A stretch of DNA of 64,000 nucleotides from JABDJZ01 sp047619685 (GTDB taxonomy: Bacteria; Bacteroidota; Rhodothermia; Rhodothermales; UBA10348), in contig JBLHLC010000020.1 of NCBI GenBank assembly GCA_047619685.1, positions 1-64,000 on the forward strand. The letters are read 5' to 3'. Below, in pieces: positions 25,878-35,087 of the stretch (position 1 is its first letter; each line of letters begins with the position of its first letter). The position numbers were made by a program, and so were the translations under genes. Below the pieces are notes generated by a model. The model searched no databases. It worked only from the letters and a program-made list of their open reading frames with translations, and was not told the DNA's origin.

Positions 25878-28800
25878 CTACTTGACCAGGATCATCGTCC
25901 GAGCGATCGATCCAGTGACCGTATCAAGACGGTAGAGATACATCCCTGACGACAGGGCTGCCGCATCAAACGGAACGCGGTAAGCGCCCGCCGCCTGCAC
26001 GCCGCTCAGAAGCATCGCCACGCGCCGGCCCAGCATGTCGAAGACTGCCAGATTGATGCTCTGCGTCTGATCCAGGCTGAAGGAAATGGTCGTGGCTGGA
26101 TTGAATGGGTTCGGATAGTTCTGATCCAACACGAATCCTTCGGGCACATCTTGCGAGTATGCCTCGATAGCGGTGGTTACGGCCTGGGCGCCACGTAGCG
26201 CTGGGCTGCCCGTCATGGGGCGGGGATCCAATCCGGCTGCGGGCTCATCCCGGTTGATCCCGCGAAGCATGGGATCGGCCACCTGGTTGCCATTTGCGGC
26301 AAGGATGGTCTGGACGAAATCCTGCGGTGCGAAAGCAGGCAGGCTTGCGCCGGCTGCAAAGTTGAACCACATGTTGTTGGCCAGAACGATCTCGCCGTTT
26401 TCCAGACGCTGGCGACTGTCAGCGGGCTTGCTGCCCGCGTTGTCGATGTCTTCGACCGTGATGGCCAGGCCGCCGGAGGCAGCGTCGTAGTCCTGGAAAA
26501 TGGAATTGTGATACTCACCCGCCGTGTTGTCCCGGAACATGAGCATCTCGGCCCCATCGCCTGCTGTCAGACCACCGGCCGTCCCCAGGTAGGTCACGTT
26601 CGAAAGGATCGGGTGGGCATAGGGCTCGAAGAACTCATTGCCAGTCGCACCGTCCATCTCCGCAACGCGGCCGCCTACATCGGTGGCCTGAATCGCGAAC
26701 CAGAACTGTCCCTTGCCGCGGAAGCCTTCGTCCCAATCGTAGGAATCATCTTCGTTGAAGGCAGAGACCAGGTTGCGCGTGTTCACAGCGCCGCCAAACC
26801 ACTCGAACCCATCATCGGCAGACGCAAATGATTCCACGTACTCGATGACCGTCCCAGAGCCGACGCCTCCCAGCGTCAGACCCTGGATCTCATTTCCGGC
26901 CTGATCACCAACGTTGATCCCCGTGTGACGAATCGAGACGTAGCGCAAGATGCCCGAAGAGTCGCCGTCATCGGTTCCGCCGTACGTAGCACGGTCATCG
27001 CCTGCGCCCGCGATTTCGTTGACCCCTTCGACCTGTTTGGTCCCGTCAGGCTGGTTGTTGGTGATGGCGCGCCCCAAGAGCACGATGCCGCCCCAGAGAC
27101 CGCGATCCTGATAGGTCAGCGTACCGTCGTCACCGTCAGCCGTAAAGATGATCGGATTCGAGGGCGTGCCTTCGGCGATCAGCTTGCCACCGCGAGCAAC
27201 CACAAGCGCAGAGGCGGCATTGCCCTGTCCGGCGGCGCCGTAAACGGTGGTACCCGCCTCAATAATCAGCGTAGCCCCGTCCTCCACAAATACGACTCCG
27301 TTGAGACGGTAGCTGTTGTCTGGCGTCCAGACAACCGTCTGGCCGGCACCGATTGTGGCGTCGGTTACCTCGATGGTGGACGAGGGCGCAGCGGTCCCCG
27401 CCACGTAGCCCTTCTCACTCAGGGCCGTCCAGCCTTCCAGCCAGTTGGCCGTCCCAAACGCGCCGCGGTAGGACACCGGAGAGAAGTACCCGCCAGTCAC
27501 AGGAACCGCTCCGGTCCAGGCAGGACTTCCGGCCGCGGGGCGGGGATCCAGGCTGCCGTCGGGATCGTCGCGATCCAGGCCGCGCAGTTGTGGATCCACC
27601 AGCGCGTTGTTGTTTGCGCCGAGCATGGTCTGCACGAAGTCCTGCGGCGCGATGGCTGCTACACTGGTGCCGGCCGCGAAACCGGACCATAGGTTGTTGG
27701 CCAGCACAATGTCGCCATTCTCCAGGCGCTGGCGGCTGTCGGCAGGTTTGCTGCCGCCATTGTCGATGTCTTCCACCGTGATTGCCAGGCCACCGGAAGC
27801 GGCGTCATAATTCTGAAAGATCGAGTTGTGGTACTCGCCCCCGGTGTTGTCGCGAAACATGAGCATTTCGGCGCCATCGCCAGCCGTTAGACCACCAGAC
27901 GTGCCTACGTAAGTCACGTTGGACAACACAGGGTGGGCGTAGGGCTCGAAAAATTCGTTGCCGGTGGCGCCGTCCATCTCCGCCACGCGGCCGCCGACAT
28001 CCGTTGCCTGAATGGCAAACCAGAACTGGCCTCGGCCACGATACCCTTCGTCCCAGTCGAACGAGTCATCTTCGTTGAAGGCGGAGACCAGGTAGTTGGC
28101 GTCCACCGTCCCACCGAACCATTCGAAGCCATCATCGGCCGAGGCGAACGACTCGACGTATTCGATCACGGTACCACGGCCAACGGCACCAAGGGTCAGA
28201 CCCTGGATCTCGTTGCCGGCCTGATCACCGACGTTGATTCCGGTGTGCCGAATGGAAACGAACCGCATGATGCCCGAGGAATCGTTGTCGTCGGTTCCGC
28301 CGTAGGTAGCGCGGTCATCTCCGGCGCCAGCGATCTCGTTGATGCCTTCCACCTGCTTGATCCCGTCGGGCTGGTTGTTGGTTGCAGCACGTCCCAGAAG
28401 CACGATGCCTCCCCAAAGGCCGCGGTCCTGGTACGTCAGGGTTCCGTCGTCCCCGTCAGCGGTAAAAATGATGGGGTTGACCGCGGTGCCCTCCGCATAG
28501 AGCTTGCCGCCCCGCGCAACTACGAGCGCAGAAGCCGCATTGCCCTGTCCGGCTGCCCCGTAGATGACGGTCCCCGGCTCAATGGTCAAGGACGCGCCGT
28601 CCTCGACAAAAACCACTCCATTGAGGCGGTATTGGTTATTGGCGGTCCAGACTACGTCCTGACCCGGGCCGATGTCCGAGTCGGTGATCTGGACGAGATT
28701 CGTTCCCGATACGGGTGGGGTCAGATAGCCTTTTTCAGACAAGGCCGTCCAGCCTTCCAGCCAGTTGCCGCCGCCAAAGGCACCGAGGTGGTTGACCGGC

Positions 28801-28880
28801 TGGAAGAACTGATCTGCCTGCTGGGCCAATGCAAGGCCAGGGGTCAGCAGCAGGAGAAGCGTAACAATCGTGCGATTCAT
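25878..28880 (-). CDS. Secreted two-unit repeat protein with type IX sorting domain
   Basis: 1000 residues. The signal peptide is LLLLLTPGLALAQ. Two near-identical units of about 440 residues follow (starting near 28 and 468). Each contains NWLEGWTALSEKGY, YRLNGVVFVEDGASLTIEPGT, LTYQDRGLWGGIVLLGRA, ATYGGTDD, YVSIRHTGINVGDQAGNEIQ and DDGFEWFGG, a pattern of extended strands that suggests a parallel beta-helix. The C-terminus is a sorting domain (YPNPFNPATTISFSL, DMLGRRVA, GMYLYRLDT) for export through the type IX system. I use the ATG at 28880, where the signal peptide begins. It is downstream of a TonB receptor gene, a pairing that suggests a shared ligand; function is unknown. Confidence 0.85.
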   Translation of the reverse strand: MNRTIVTLLLLLTPGLALAQQADQFFQPVNHLGAFGGGNWLEGWTALSEKGYLTPPVSGTNLVQITDSDIGPGQDVVWTANNQYRLNGVVFVEDGASLTIEPGTVIYGAAGQGNAASALVVARGGKLYAEGTAVNPIIFTADGDDGTLTYQDRGLWGGIVLLGRAATNNQPDGIKQVEGINEIAGAGDDRATYGGTDDNDSSGIMRFVSIRHTGINVGDQAGNEIQGLTLGAVGRGTVIEYVESFASADDGFEWFGGTVDANYLVSAFNEDDSFDWDEGYRGRGQFWFAIQATDVGGRVAEMDGATGNEFFEPYAHPVLSNVTYVGTSGGLTAGDGAEMLMFRDNTGGEYHNSIFQNYDAASGGLAITVEDIDNGGSKPADSRQRLENGDIVLANNLWSGFAAGTSVAAIAPQDFVQTMLGANNNALVDPQLRGLDRDDPDGSLDPRPAAGSPAWTGAVPVTGGYFSPVSYRGAFGTANWLEGWTALSEKGYVAGTAAPSSTIEVTDATIGAGQTVVWTPDNSYRLNGVVFVEDGATLIIEAGTTVYGAAGQGNAASALVVARGGKLIAEGTPSNPIIFTADGDDGTLTYQDRGLWGGIVLLGRAITNNQPDGTKQVEGVNEIAGAGDDRATYGGTDDGDSSGILRYVSIRHTGINVGDQAGNEIQGLTLGGVGSGTVIEYVESFASADDGFEWFGGAVNTRNLVSAFNEDDSYDWDEGFRGKGQFWFAIQATDVGGRVAEMDGATGNEFFEPYAHPILSNVTYLGTAGGLTAGDGAEMLMFRDNTAGEYHNSIFQDYDAASGGLAITVEDIDNAGSKPADSRQRLENGEIVLANNMWFNFAAGASLPAFAPQDFVQTILAANGNQVADPMLRGINRDEPAAGLDPRPMTGSPALRGAQAVTTAIEAYSQDVPEGFVLDQNYPNPFNPATTISFSLDQTQSINLAVFDMLGRRVAMLLSGVQAAGAYRVPFDAAALSSGMYLYRLDTVTGSIARTMILVK

Positions 28881-28974
28881 GTTGGTCTGTTTACGGGTTG
28901 AGTTCGCGTCAGGTTGTGGCCGCGTTATGGAGCGGTAACCTGGGGTTGTTGATTTGGTAATACTTGCCGGAAAT

Positions 28975-29004
28975 GACGAAGGCGACCCGGGGCCGCCTTC
29001 TGTC
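28975..29004 (-). terminator. Strong hairpin between the TonB receptor and secreted-protein genes
   Basis: GACGAAGGCG (28975-28984) pairs with CGCCTTC-t-GTC (28994-29004), with a GC-rich loop. In the direction of transcription (minus) it comes 27 bases after the receptor stop and about 95 bases before the next ATG, followed only by ATTT. It may be a partial terminator or mRNA-stabilising hairpin that sets the ratio of the two products. Confidence 0.5.
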
Positions 29005-29030
29005 ATCTATCAAAATGTGTCTTCTCTACG

Positions 29031-32027
29031 CTACAGCGAGTAGCTGACCCCGAGCGAGTAGGTCCGTCCCAGGGTGTAGCTCCCGTAGACGTACTCGGTG
29101 TCCTTGAATTGCTGACTCGTCATAAAGGCTGAGTTGGCGATGTTCTTCGCGGTCAGCTTGATTTTTATGCCTGAGATCATGCGCTGCGAAACCACCAGGT
29201 CTACCGTGGAGCGCGATCGCTCGAAAATATCCGGGGAGGCGCCTTCCGAAACCGTGATAAGACGATCGCCAAAGATGTTGTAGAACAGACTGACGGAAGT
29301 GCCCGATTCTACCCGATCGTATCCTATGTCAAGGTTCACCAGAAAGGGAGACTGGCCCTCCAGCTGACGGGTGTCTCGGGCAAACTCATCGGCCGCGCGA
29401 ATGACCAGCAGTTCCTCTTCAGGGATCTTTACCTCAGAGCGAACGACCGACAGGTTTGCGCCGAGTTGGAAATTGGCCAGCAGCGGAGAGAGTCGGTCCA
29501 GGCGCTGGCGCATTTCCAACTCCACCCCCAGAACCATTCCATCGTCTACGTTCTGGATACCAAGCGAGTTGTTGCCCACACTGGTCTGAATGACGCGTTC
29601 AATGGGGTTCTTGAACTGCTTGTAGAAGAAGCTGACCGCCGCAATCTCGCCGGGGCGCGCAAACCACTCCCAGCGGAAGTCGTAATTCGTGATCAGCGTC
29701 CTCTTCAACGCGGCGTTCCCGCGAAACACCAGATCTCCAACAAAATCGAAGGTGGAGTACGGTGCCAACTCACGGAACGTGGGCCGCGCCAGCGTGCGGG
29801 TGGCCGCAAGGCGGAAGTTCATTTTCTCCGTCACGCCCCAGACCAGATTCGCCGACGGCAGCCAATCCTTGTTGTCCAACTCGCCTCGAGGAAGCGTGGA
29901 ATCGCCCGAAACGGTCAGCATTTGCGTAGACTCCATCCGAGCCCCGGCAATCAGTCGCAGGCTCCGCGTCAGTGGCAACTCGAGCATTCCGTATAAGGCG
30001 CTCACCGTCTGACGGCCGTCATAGTTTGAGCGGTCGGAGGAGGCTTCCTGGATGTAGTTGGCAAAGACCGGCTGGCCAATCGAGGAAGTATCCACGATTC
30101 CGACGCTCTGGAAGAACGCATCATTGTCACCGCCGAAGGCGCCGTACCGAATGCCGCGGCCTTCCTTGTACTCGAACCGTCGTTCGTTGAAGTCACGGTT
30201 CGTATCGGTATACGCGCCACCGACCTTCAGGGTAGCCTTCTCACCGGTCCACTGACTAAAACGGACGGCGAAATCCGCGCCAAGGTCGGCCGTGCTCTCT
30301 TCCAGATTCCGAAAGAAGCGGGTCGGCGCCGGATATAGGGAAGCGGGGCTCTGGTAGAGCGTGTCCTCATAGACGGTATCGTGGTCTCTATCACGCGCCG
30401 TGAAGTGATTGGAGAAGTAGCGGATATCCGGTTCGTCCTGGCTGTTGCGGGAGGTTGCCGCACGCCAAGTCAGCGTGCCCACCGAAAAAGCATGTTCGCC
30501 GCGGGACTGGATGGCGGCAAGCGACCGTTCCTTGTACCCCAAGACGCGCGTCTGGAAAGTGGAATTGCCCGAGAGATCCACCCAGTACCCCGCCAGATCG
30601 CGGGATTCGGAAATCCCGTTCTGCGTTCGGATGAATGTCACCGAAGCGGAGTGCCGCGGGTGCGGCCTGAAGGCAAGAGTGCCCAGTAGACCCCAATTTG
30701 ATTCTTCGGAGCCTTTTCGGTCATACCCCACCGTCTCTACCGGACGATCTGCAGCGCTCCCGAAGTATCGGGTGGATGTCAGCTGATTGATGCCGCCGAC
30801 CTGACCCCCGAGTAGCTCCCAGCGCCCGACGGTTCCGTTGGAGTAGGCGCTGTAGCTATTGCCGTACGTGCCGGACAGCGTGAAACCCAGGGGTTTGCCG
30901 AACAGCTTAACCTGATTGCCGATCGCGGCCGCCAGGGACCTGTTCACGGGAGCTGTCCTGAGTCCAGGCGTCATGACCGAGTTGAACGCCTTGGAGGCGG
31001 CGTCCAATTGCTGGGCCTTCTCAGGATCTCGTCGGGCTTCTAGTTCTGTGGGTAGCGTAGTAGAAGGATCGGCCACCGCGCTCGGAATGGCCCTGAGGCC
31101 GCTGTCCCGCCCCTGCCAGTCGGCCGAGGAGCCGCTGTAGGAGACCATGTCCTCGAACGTCGTCTGGGTGTTCACAGACGAAGAGACCGAATACTGCATT
31201 GTCAGCCGCTCCGGGAAGTCCTTCGTACCCACATCGACCAGCCCGCCGCTGAATGAACCGGGCTTGTCTGGTGTGAAGGTCTTGGTCGTAACGATGTTAT
31301 CGAGCAGGCTGGATGGAAACAGGTCCAGTTGAAACGCCTTCTTGTCCGGATCGGCACTTGGGAGCGCGGACCCATTGAGCGTAGTGGACGAGTACCGGTC
31401 TCCGAGCCCCCGGATATAGACGTATTTCCCGCCGACAACCGAGGCCCCGGTGACCTTTGTCATGGCCGCGGCTGCGTCCCCGCTGCCGGAGCGGCTTATG
31501 GTCTCGCTCGAAATCGCGTCTGACACAGCCGCCGACTTACTCCGCAGGCGCAGAAGATTGGCTTCGGTGTCTTTTGTTGCCCTTGCCTCCACGGTAATCT
31601 CGCCCAGGTCTGTGGCCTCGGATGACAGGCTGAGATCAAGCCGGGTGGCAAGTCCGTCTTCGACTTCCACGGCTTCAACCAGGAGCGTGGTGTACCCGAC
31701 GTAGGAGACCCGCAGGTCAAACGTTCCTTGGCTCAGGTCATGAATCTCGAACCGCCCTTCCAAATCGGTCGATGACCCAATAAGCGTCCCATCAATGACC
31801 ACATTGACCCCGATGAGTGGCCATCCATCCTGGGAGTCCACAACGAAGCCAAAAATGGAGCCGGCTTTCGCGACAGGGGTCGCGGAGCGGACGCTCCGGC
31901 CCGCATTGTTATTTCTGGTTGGAGCCTGGGCCTGTACGGAGGAAGTACAGAACGCAAGGAGAAGGGTTACAACTGCCATGGACCGAATGGTCGTGGCCAG
32001 TGCCGCATCTGGCAGCCTACATTTCAT
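29031..32027 (-). CDS. TonB-dependent outer-membrane receptor with carboxypeptidase-regulatory N-domain
   Basis: About 998 residues. A signal peptide (MAVVTLLLAFCTSSVQAQ) precedes a CarboxypepD_reg-like beta-sandwich (SIFGFVVDSQDGWPLIGVNV ... SYVGYTT). The plug domain has SGSGDAAAAMTKVTGASVVGG and YVYIRGLGDRYSSTTLNG, and a 22-stranded barrel ends in an aromatic-type C-terminus (SLGVSYSL). It imports a ligand across the outer membrane using TonB energy. The ATG at 32027 is preferred; the upstream ATG at 32051 lies in poor context. It heads a two-gene unit with the repeat protein at 25878-28880. The lack of a SusD partner argues against a classical polysaccharide locus. Confidence 0.9.
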   Translation of the reverse strand: MKCRLPDAALATTIRSMAVVTLLLAFCTSSVQAQAPTRNNNAGRSVRSATPVAKAGSIFGFVVDSQDGWPLIGVNVVIDGTLIGSSTDLEGRFEIHDLSQGTFDLRVSYVGYTTLLVEAVEVEDGLATRLDLSLSSEATDLGEITVEARATKDTEANLLRLRSKSAAVSDAISSETISRSGSGDAAAAMTKVTGASVVGGKYVYIRGLGDRYSSTTLNGSALPSADPDKKAFQLDLFPSSLLDNIVTTKTFTPDKPGSFSGGLVDVGTKDFPERLTMQYSVSSSVNTQTTFEDMVSYSGSSADWQGRDSGLRAIPSAVADPSTTLPTELEARRDPEKAQQLDAASKAFNSVMTPGLRTAPVNRSLAAAIGNQVKLFGKPLGFTLSGTYGNSYSAYSNGTVGRWELLGGQVGGINQLTSTRYFGSAADRPVETVGYDRKGSEESNWGLLGTLAFRPHPRHSASVTFIRTQNGISESRDLAGYWVDLSGNSTFQTRVLGYKERSLAAIQSRGEHAFSVGTLTWRAATSRNSQDEPDIRYFSNHFTARDRDHDTVYEDTLYQSPASLYPAPTRFFRNLEESTADLGADFAVRFSQWTGEKATLKVGGAYTDTNRDFNERRFEYKEGRGIRYGAFGGDNDAFFQSVGIVDTSSIGQPVFANYIQEASSDRSNYDGRQTVSALYGMLELPLTRSLRLIAGARMESTQMLTVSGDSTLPRGELDNKDWLPSANLVWGVTEKMNFRLAATRTLARPTFRELAPYSTFDFVGDLVFRGNAALKRTLITNYDFRWEWFARPGEIAAVSFFYKQFKNPIERVIQTSVGNNSLGIQNVDDGMVLGVELEMRQRLDRLSPLLANFQLGANLSVVRSEVKIPEEELLVIRAADEFARDTRQLEGQSPFLVNLDIGYDRVESGTSVSLFYNIFGDRLITVSEGASPDIFERSRSTVDLVVSQRMISGIKIKLTAKNIANSAFMTSQQFKDTEYVYGSYTLGRTYSLGVSYSL

Positions 32028-32291
32028 TTTGGTTGCTCTGTGAGAACGCAATCAGTGCGAGTCGGGGCGGCTGGCACAAAGTGAAGTGGGCAGCGCCTGA
32101 TTCAGGTCGGCTGGAGTTCTCGATGAACCCGCTTTGTACTAGCGCTGGGGCACCTCAATTGGCAGCCCCAATCCTGAATTCCCAAGTCTACCGGGTTCCG
32201 GTGAGCTGTGGATTACGACAGTGTTATTGTAGTATTTCCACTGGGGGCCGCGCACGCCCTCGCCTCCACCACCGCCTCTCCTCCCCGACCG

Positions 32292-33122
32292 CTACCTGTC
32301 AGGAAGACCCGACCACGTTCGACATCCTTCCGCCGCGAGCGCATGCGCCGCGGCCTTAGCCCTCGCTTCCGACTCAAAAACGCCGAACACAGCAGAGCCC
32401 GACCCGCTCATGGCGGCATAATCCGCGCCCAGGTCGACCAGTCGCTTCCGGGCGACGCCTATCGCCGGCCATTCGCTCTCCACCGGCGCCTGGAACTCGT
32501 TGGCCAGCTCGGCCCGCCAGCGTTCAAGATCGTTTGACGTCACGGCCTCGGCCAGATCGGGCCTGGGGCGTTCAGACGGTGAAACCAGCGCGTAGGCAGG
32601 CCCCGTGGGCACATGTACCTGCGGAACGGCTACCACCAGGGAAAACGGACACGCATACCCTTCCAGCGGCGAAAGCACCTCGCCGCGCCCCGTGCCCCGC
32701 GCTGCCGGAGGGCCCAGAAAAAACGGCACATCTGATCCCAGCCCCGCCGCCAGTCTCGGCAGTTCGGACTCGCCGCCGTGCACGGAAGACATCATTCGGA
32801 GGACGGCGGCCGCGTCGGAGGAGCCGCTTCCCAGGCCGGCCCCGTAGGGCACGCGTTTGTCCAAATGCAGATGAAAACCATCCTCGACCCCCATGGCACG
32901 GGTGAACGCAAGGGCCGCCGCCATACAGAGATTGCTCCCGTCCGTGGGCAGGGCGGGGTCCGAATTAGACATCGTGCGCGCGGGCCCAGCCGTCCACGTC
33001 ACTTCGTCACACCACGGGATCCGCAAGAAAACGGTATCGATATCGCGAAACCCGTCCGGGCGCACACGGAGAACGTGCAGCCCGAGGTTGATCTTACCGG
33101 GTGCGAGAATCGAATGCGTCAT
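32292..33122 (-). CDS. ispE: 4-diphosphocytidyl-2-C-methyl-D-erythritol kinase (IspE)
   Basis: About 276 residues of the GHMP kinase superfamily. It phosphorylates CDP-ME in the MEP pathway that also uses ispG of this window. Motif 1 is APGKINLGLHV with the substrate Lys, motif 2 the ATP loop PYGAGLGSGSSDAAA, and motif 3 AMSGSGSAVFGVF near the C-terminus. The ATG at 33122 places APGKIN at residue 7, as in the family; the open frame continues about 28 codons upstream without homology. The AAGGAG just before it is very close to the start. Confidence 0.9.
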   Translation of the reverse strand: MTHSILAPGKINLGLHVLRVRPDGFRDIDTVFLRIPWCDEVTWTAGPARTMSNSDPALPTDGSNLCMAAALAFTRAMGVEDGFHLHLDKRVPYGAGLGSGSSDAAAVLRMMSSVHGGESELPRLAAGLGSDVPFFLGPPAARGTGRGEVLSPLEGYACPFSLVVAVPQVHVPTGPAYALVSPSERPRPDLAEAVTSNDLERWRAELANEFQAPVESEWPAIGVARKRLVDLGADYAAMSGSGSAVFGVFESEARAKAAAHALAAEGCRTWSGLPDR

Positions 33123-33235
33123 GCTCCTTGGCCAAGGCCCTGATGATACGTCACACCCACGTTGCGACAGCCCAAAGGAAACCGTAGTTTTCTGATATCC
33201 AAGCAATCCGCCCGACGCACCTGTTTTGGCGCAGA

Positions 33236-35083
33236 TTGCACCCCAAAAGCCCGGTCAGGGCGCGCACCAGACAGCCTCGCGGCCTATTGTACCCTCGGTA
33301 CGGCTCCTTCACCGCTCCCAGCATCGCCGCGAGACCCTTGACCCCTTTTCGCTTTCCCTATCTGGCGCTAGTCGCTTTCCTGTTACTCGTAGCAGGATTA
33401 CCGGCTTCGTCTGCCTCCGCCCAGATCAGCTCCGGTACCGGCGGGTCTGAGAATCCTCTTCAGTTGCTTCGGCAGCGACTGACGGAGAACATGGTCGTGT
33501 CCGGCCTTCTTCCCATGGAAGGCGCCGTCGATCCGCACGAATACCTCGTAGGGCCCGGCGACTTCTTTACGGTTGTCATTGGTTCTGTCGAAGGGTCGGC
33601 TGCCCCTATTCCGGTTTCTGCGGACGGTCGCCTCTTGCTTCCGGAAGCGGGAAGTGTAGATGTGTCCGGCCTCACACTGGCAGAAGCCAGGGACCGCGCC
33701 CTCACGGCTCTCCGAGAGGCGTTCGGACGAATACCGGTTGACGTCACGCTTTCGCAGCCGCGGCAATTCTATGTGCACGTTTCCGGGTCCGTGCCCGCAC
33801 CCGGTCGCCTCATGTCGCTCCCCATGGGGCGGGTATCGTCGGCGCTTGAAATGGCGTTCGCCGACACCAGTCGTGCCGCAGTCACCAACCCGGACTACCG
33901 CCCCTCCCTCAGAAACGTGTCCGTGATTCACCGCGACGGACGCGAAGCCAGGGTTGACCTGATGCGCTATTTCTCGGCTGGACAGACGGACGAAAACCCC
34001 TATCTCCAGGACGGAGACGTGATATTTGTGCCGGGTTACAACCCCGCCTTTGAGTCTTTGCAGGTGGACGGAGCAGTCCCCTTTCCCGGGAGCTACGACA
34101 GCAGGCCGGACGACAACCTTCGCGCGGTGCTCCAGGCCGCCGGCCTGACGCGGATTCCGTCCCATGTTCGCACAGTTCGTGTGGTTCGGCCCAATGCGGA
34201 GGGCGGATCTACAGTACACCTCATTGCCGCCTCGGGCGCCTTTGGCGAAGAGGGTTCGCAATTCCGCATCCTCGCACGGGATCATGTTTCCGTGTCCCCC
34301 GAAGAGGCTGCGGGTGGGGTAGCGTCCATCGAGGGCTGGGTGTTCCACCCGGGCACCTACTCTATTCAACAAGGCCAGACCACCCTCGGCGATCTGGTTG
34401 AATTGGCCGGTGGCCTCCGCGACGATGCGCTGGCGGAATCCTCGTATCTGGAGCGCCGGGCGCTTCCCGATCCCACGGCGGGCCTACAGACCGAAGGCCG
34501 CATGGCGCCCCCGCCCGACTTCAGGAAGCTGCTGGCGGCGGATACGCTGGCCATTATGCAACAGCTTCGACTGACAGACCTGGACTTCCTGAGTCGTTCC
34601 TACTTTGCACAGGAGCTCCGGACCCAGAACCGGGTGTCGATCAACCTTGCCGAAGTACTCAGCGATGAGGCCCGCCAGGTGCTCCTGCGCGACGGAGATC
34701 GCCTGGTGGTACCGCGCGATGAACACACGGTCTACGTGGCCGGCCAGGTGATCAGGCCCGGTTTTGTGCTCCATGCAGAGGGCAAGTCCCTGGACTACTA
34801 CATCACCGCAGCCGGCGGCCGTGGCGCCTTTTCGTCCGACGTCTATCTGATGAGAAGCGGCACGGGTGAAGTGGTTTCCGATCCTGCTTCCACCGTGATG
34901 TCTGGCGATGTGGTCTTCGTTGACCGCACGGAAGACCTTGCCGAGAGCGCCGAAATGCAACGCCTGGTCATCGCCGAGCAGAGTGCCGAGGCCGACGCCC
35001 GCATTCGCATTGCCCAGACGATTGTCCAGTCCATTGGGACGCTCGCTACGCTCGTTGCCCTCGTCGTCAGTCTGACCCGATAA
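33236..35083 (+). CDS. Polysaccharide export protein with Poly_export and multiple SLBB domains
   Basis: 615 residues from a TTG at 33236; the true start may be further in, just before the signal peptide YLALVAFLLLVAGLPASSASA. The Poly_export (Wza N-domain) segment reads YLVGPGDFFTVVIG ... VSADGRLLLPEAG. Several SLBB repeats follow (VHVSGSVPAPGRLMSLPMG, LQVDGAVPFPGSYDSRP, SIEGWVFHPGTYSIQQG, VYVAGQVIRPGFVLHAEG), and a hydrophobic C-terminus (IGTLATLVALVVSL) ends the protein. It should form the outer-membrane/periplasmic channel for the polysaccharide made by the downstream genes. The next gene starts 5 bases after its stop. Confidence 0.88.
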   Translation: MHPKSPVRARTRQPRGLLYPRYGSFTAPSIAARPLTPFRFPYLALVAFLLLVAGLPASSASAQISSGTGGSENPLQLLRQRLTENMVVSGLLPMEGAVDPHEYLVGPGDFFTVVIGSVEGSAAPIPVSADGRLLLPEAGSVDVSGLTLAEARDRALTALREAFGRIPVDVTLSQPRQFYVHVSGSVPAPGRLMSLPMGRVSSALEMAFADTSRAAVTNPDYRPSLRNVSVIHRDGREARVDLMRYFSAGQTDENPYLQDGDVIFVPGYNPAFESLQVDGAVPFPGSYDSRPDDNLRAVLQAAGLTRIPSHVRTVRVVRPNAEGGSTVHLIAASGAFGEEGSQFRILARDHVSVSPEEAAGGVASIEGWVFHPGTYSIQQGQTTLGDLVELAGGLRDDALAESSYLERRALPDPTAGLQTEGRMAPPPDFRKLLAADTLAIMQQLRLTDLDFLSRSYFAQELRTQNRVSINLAEVLSDEARQVLLRDGDRLVVPRDEHTVYVAGQVIRPGFVLHAEGKSLDYYITAAGGRGAFSSDVYLMRSGTGEVVSDPASTVMSGDVVFVDRTEDLAESAEMQRLVIAEQSAEADARIRIAQTIVQSIGTLATLVALVVSLTR

Positions 35084-35087
35084 GATT

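Noticed and set aside
27933..28901. Open frame of 322 codons on the plus strand within the repeat-protein gene
   Set aside because: Antisense of a strongly coding, duplicated gene; its sequence merely mirrors the repeat unit.
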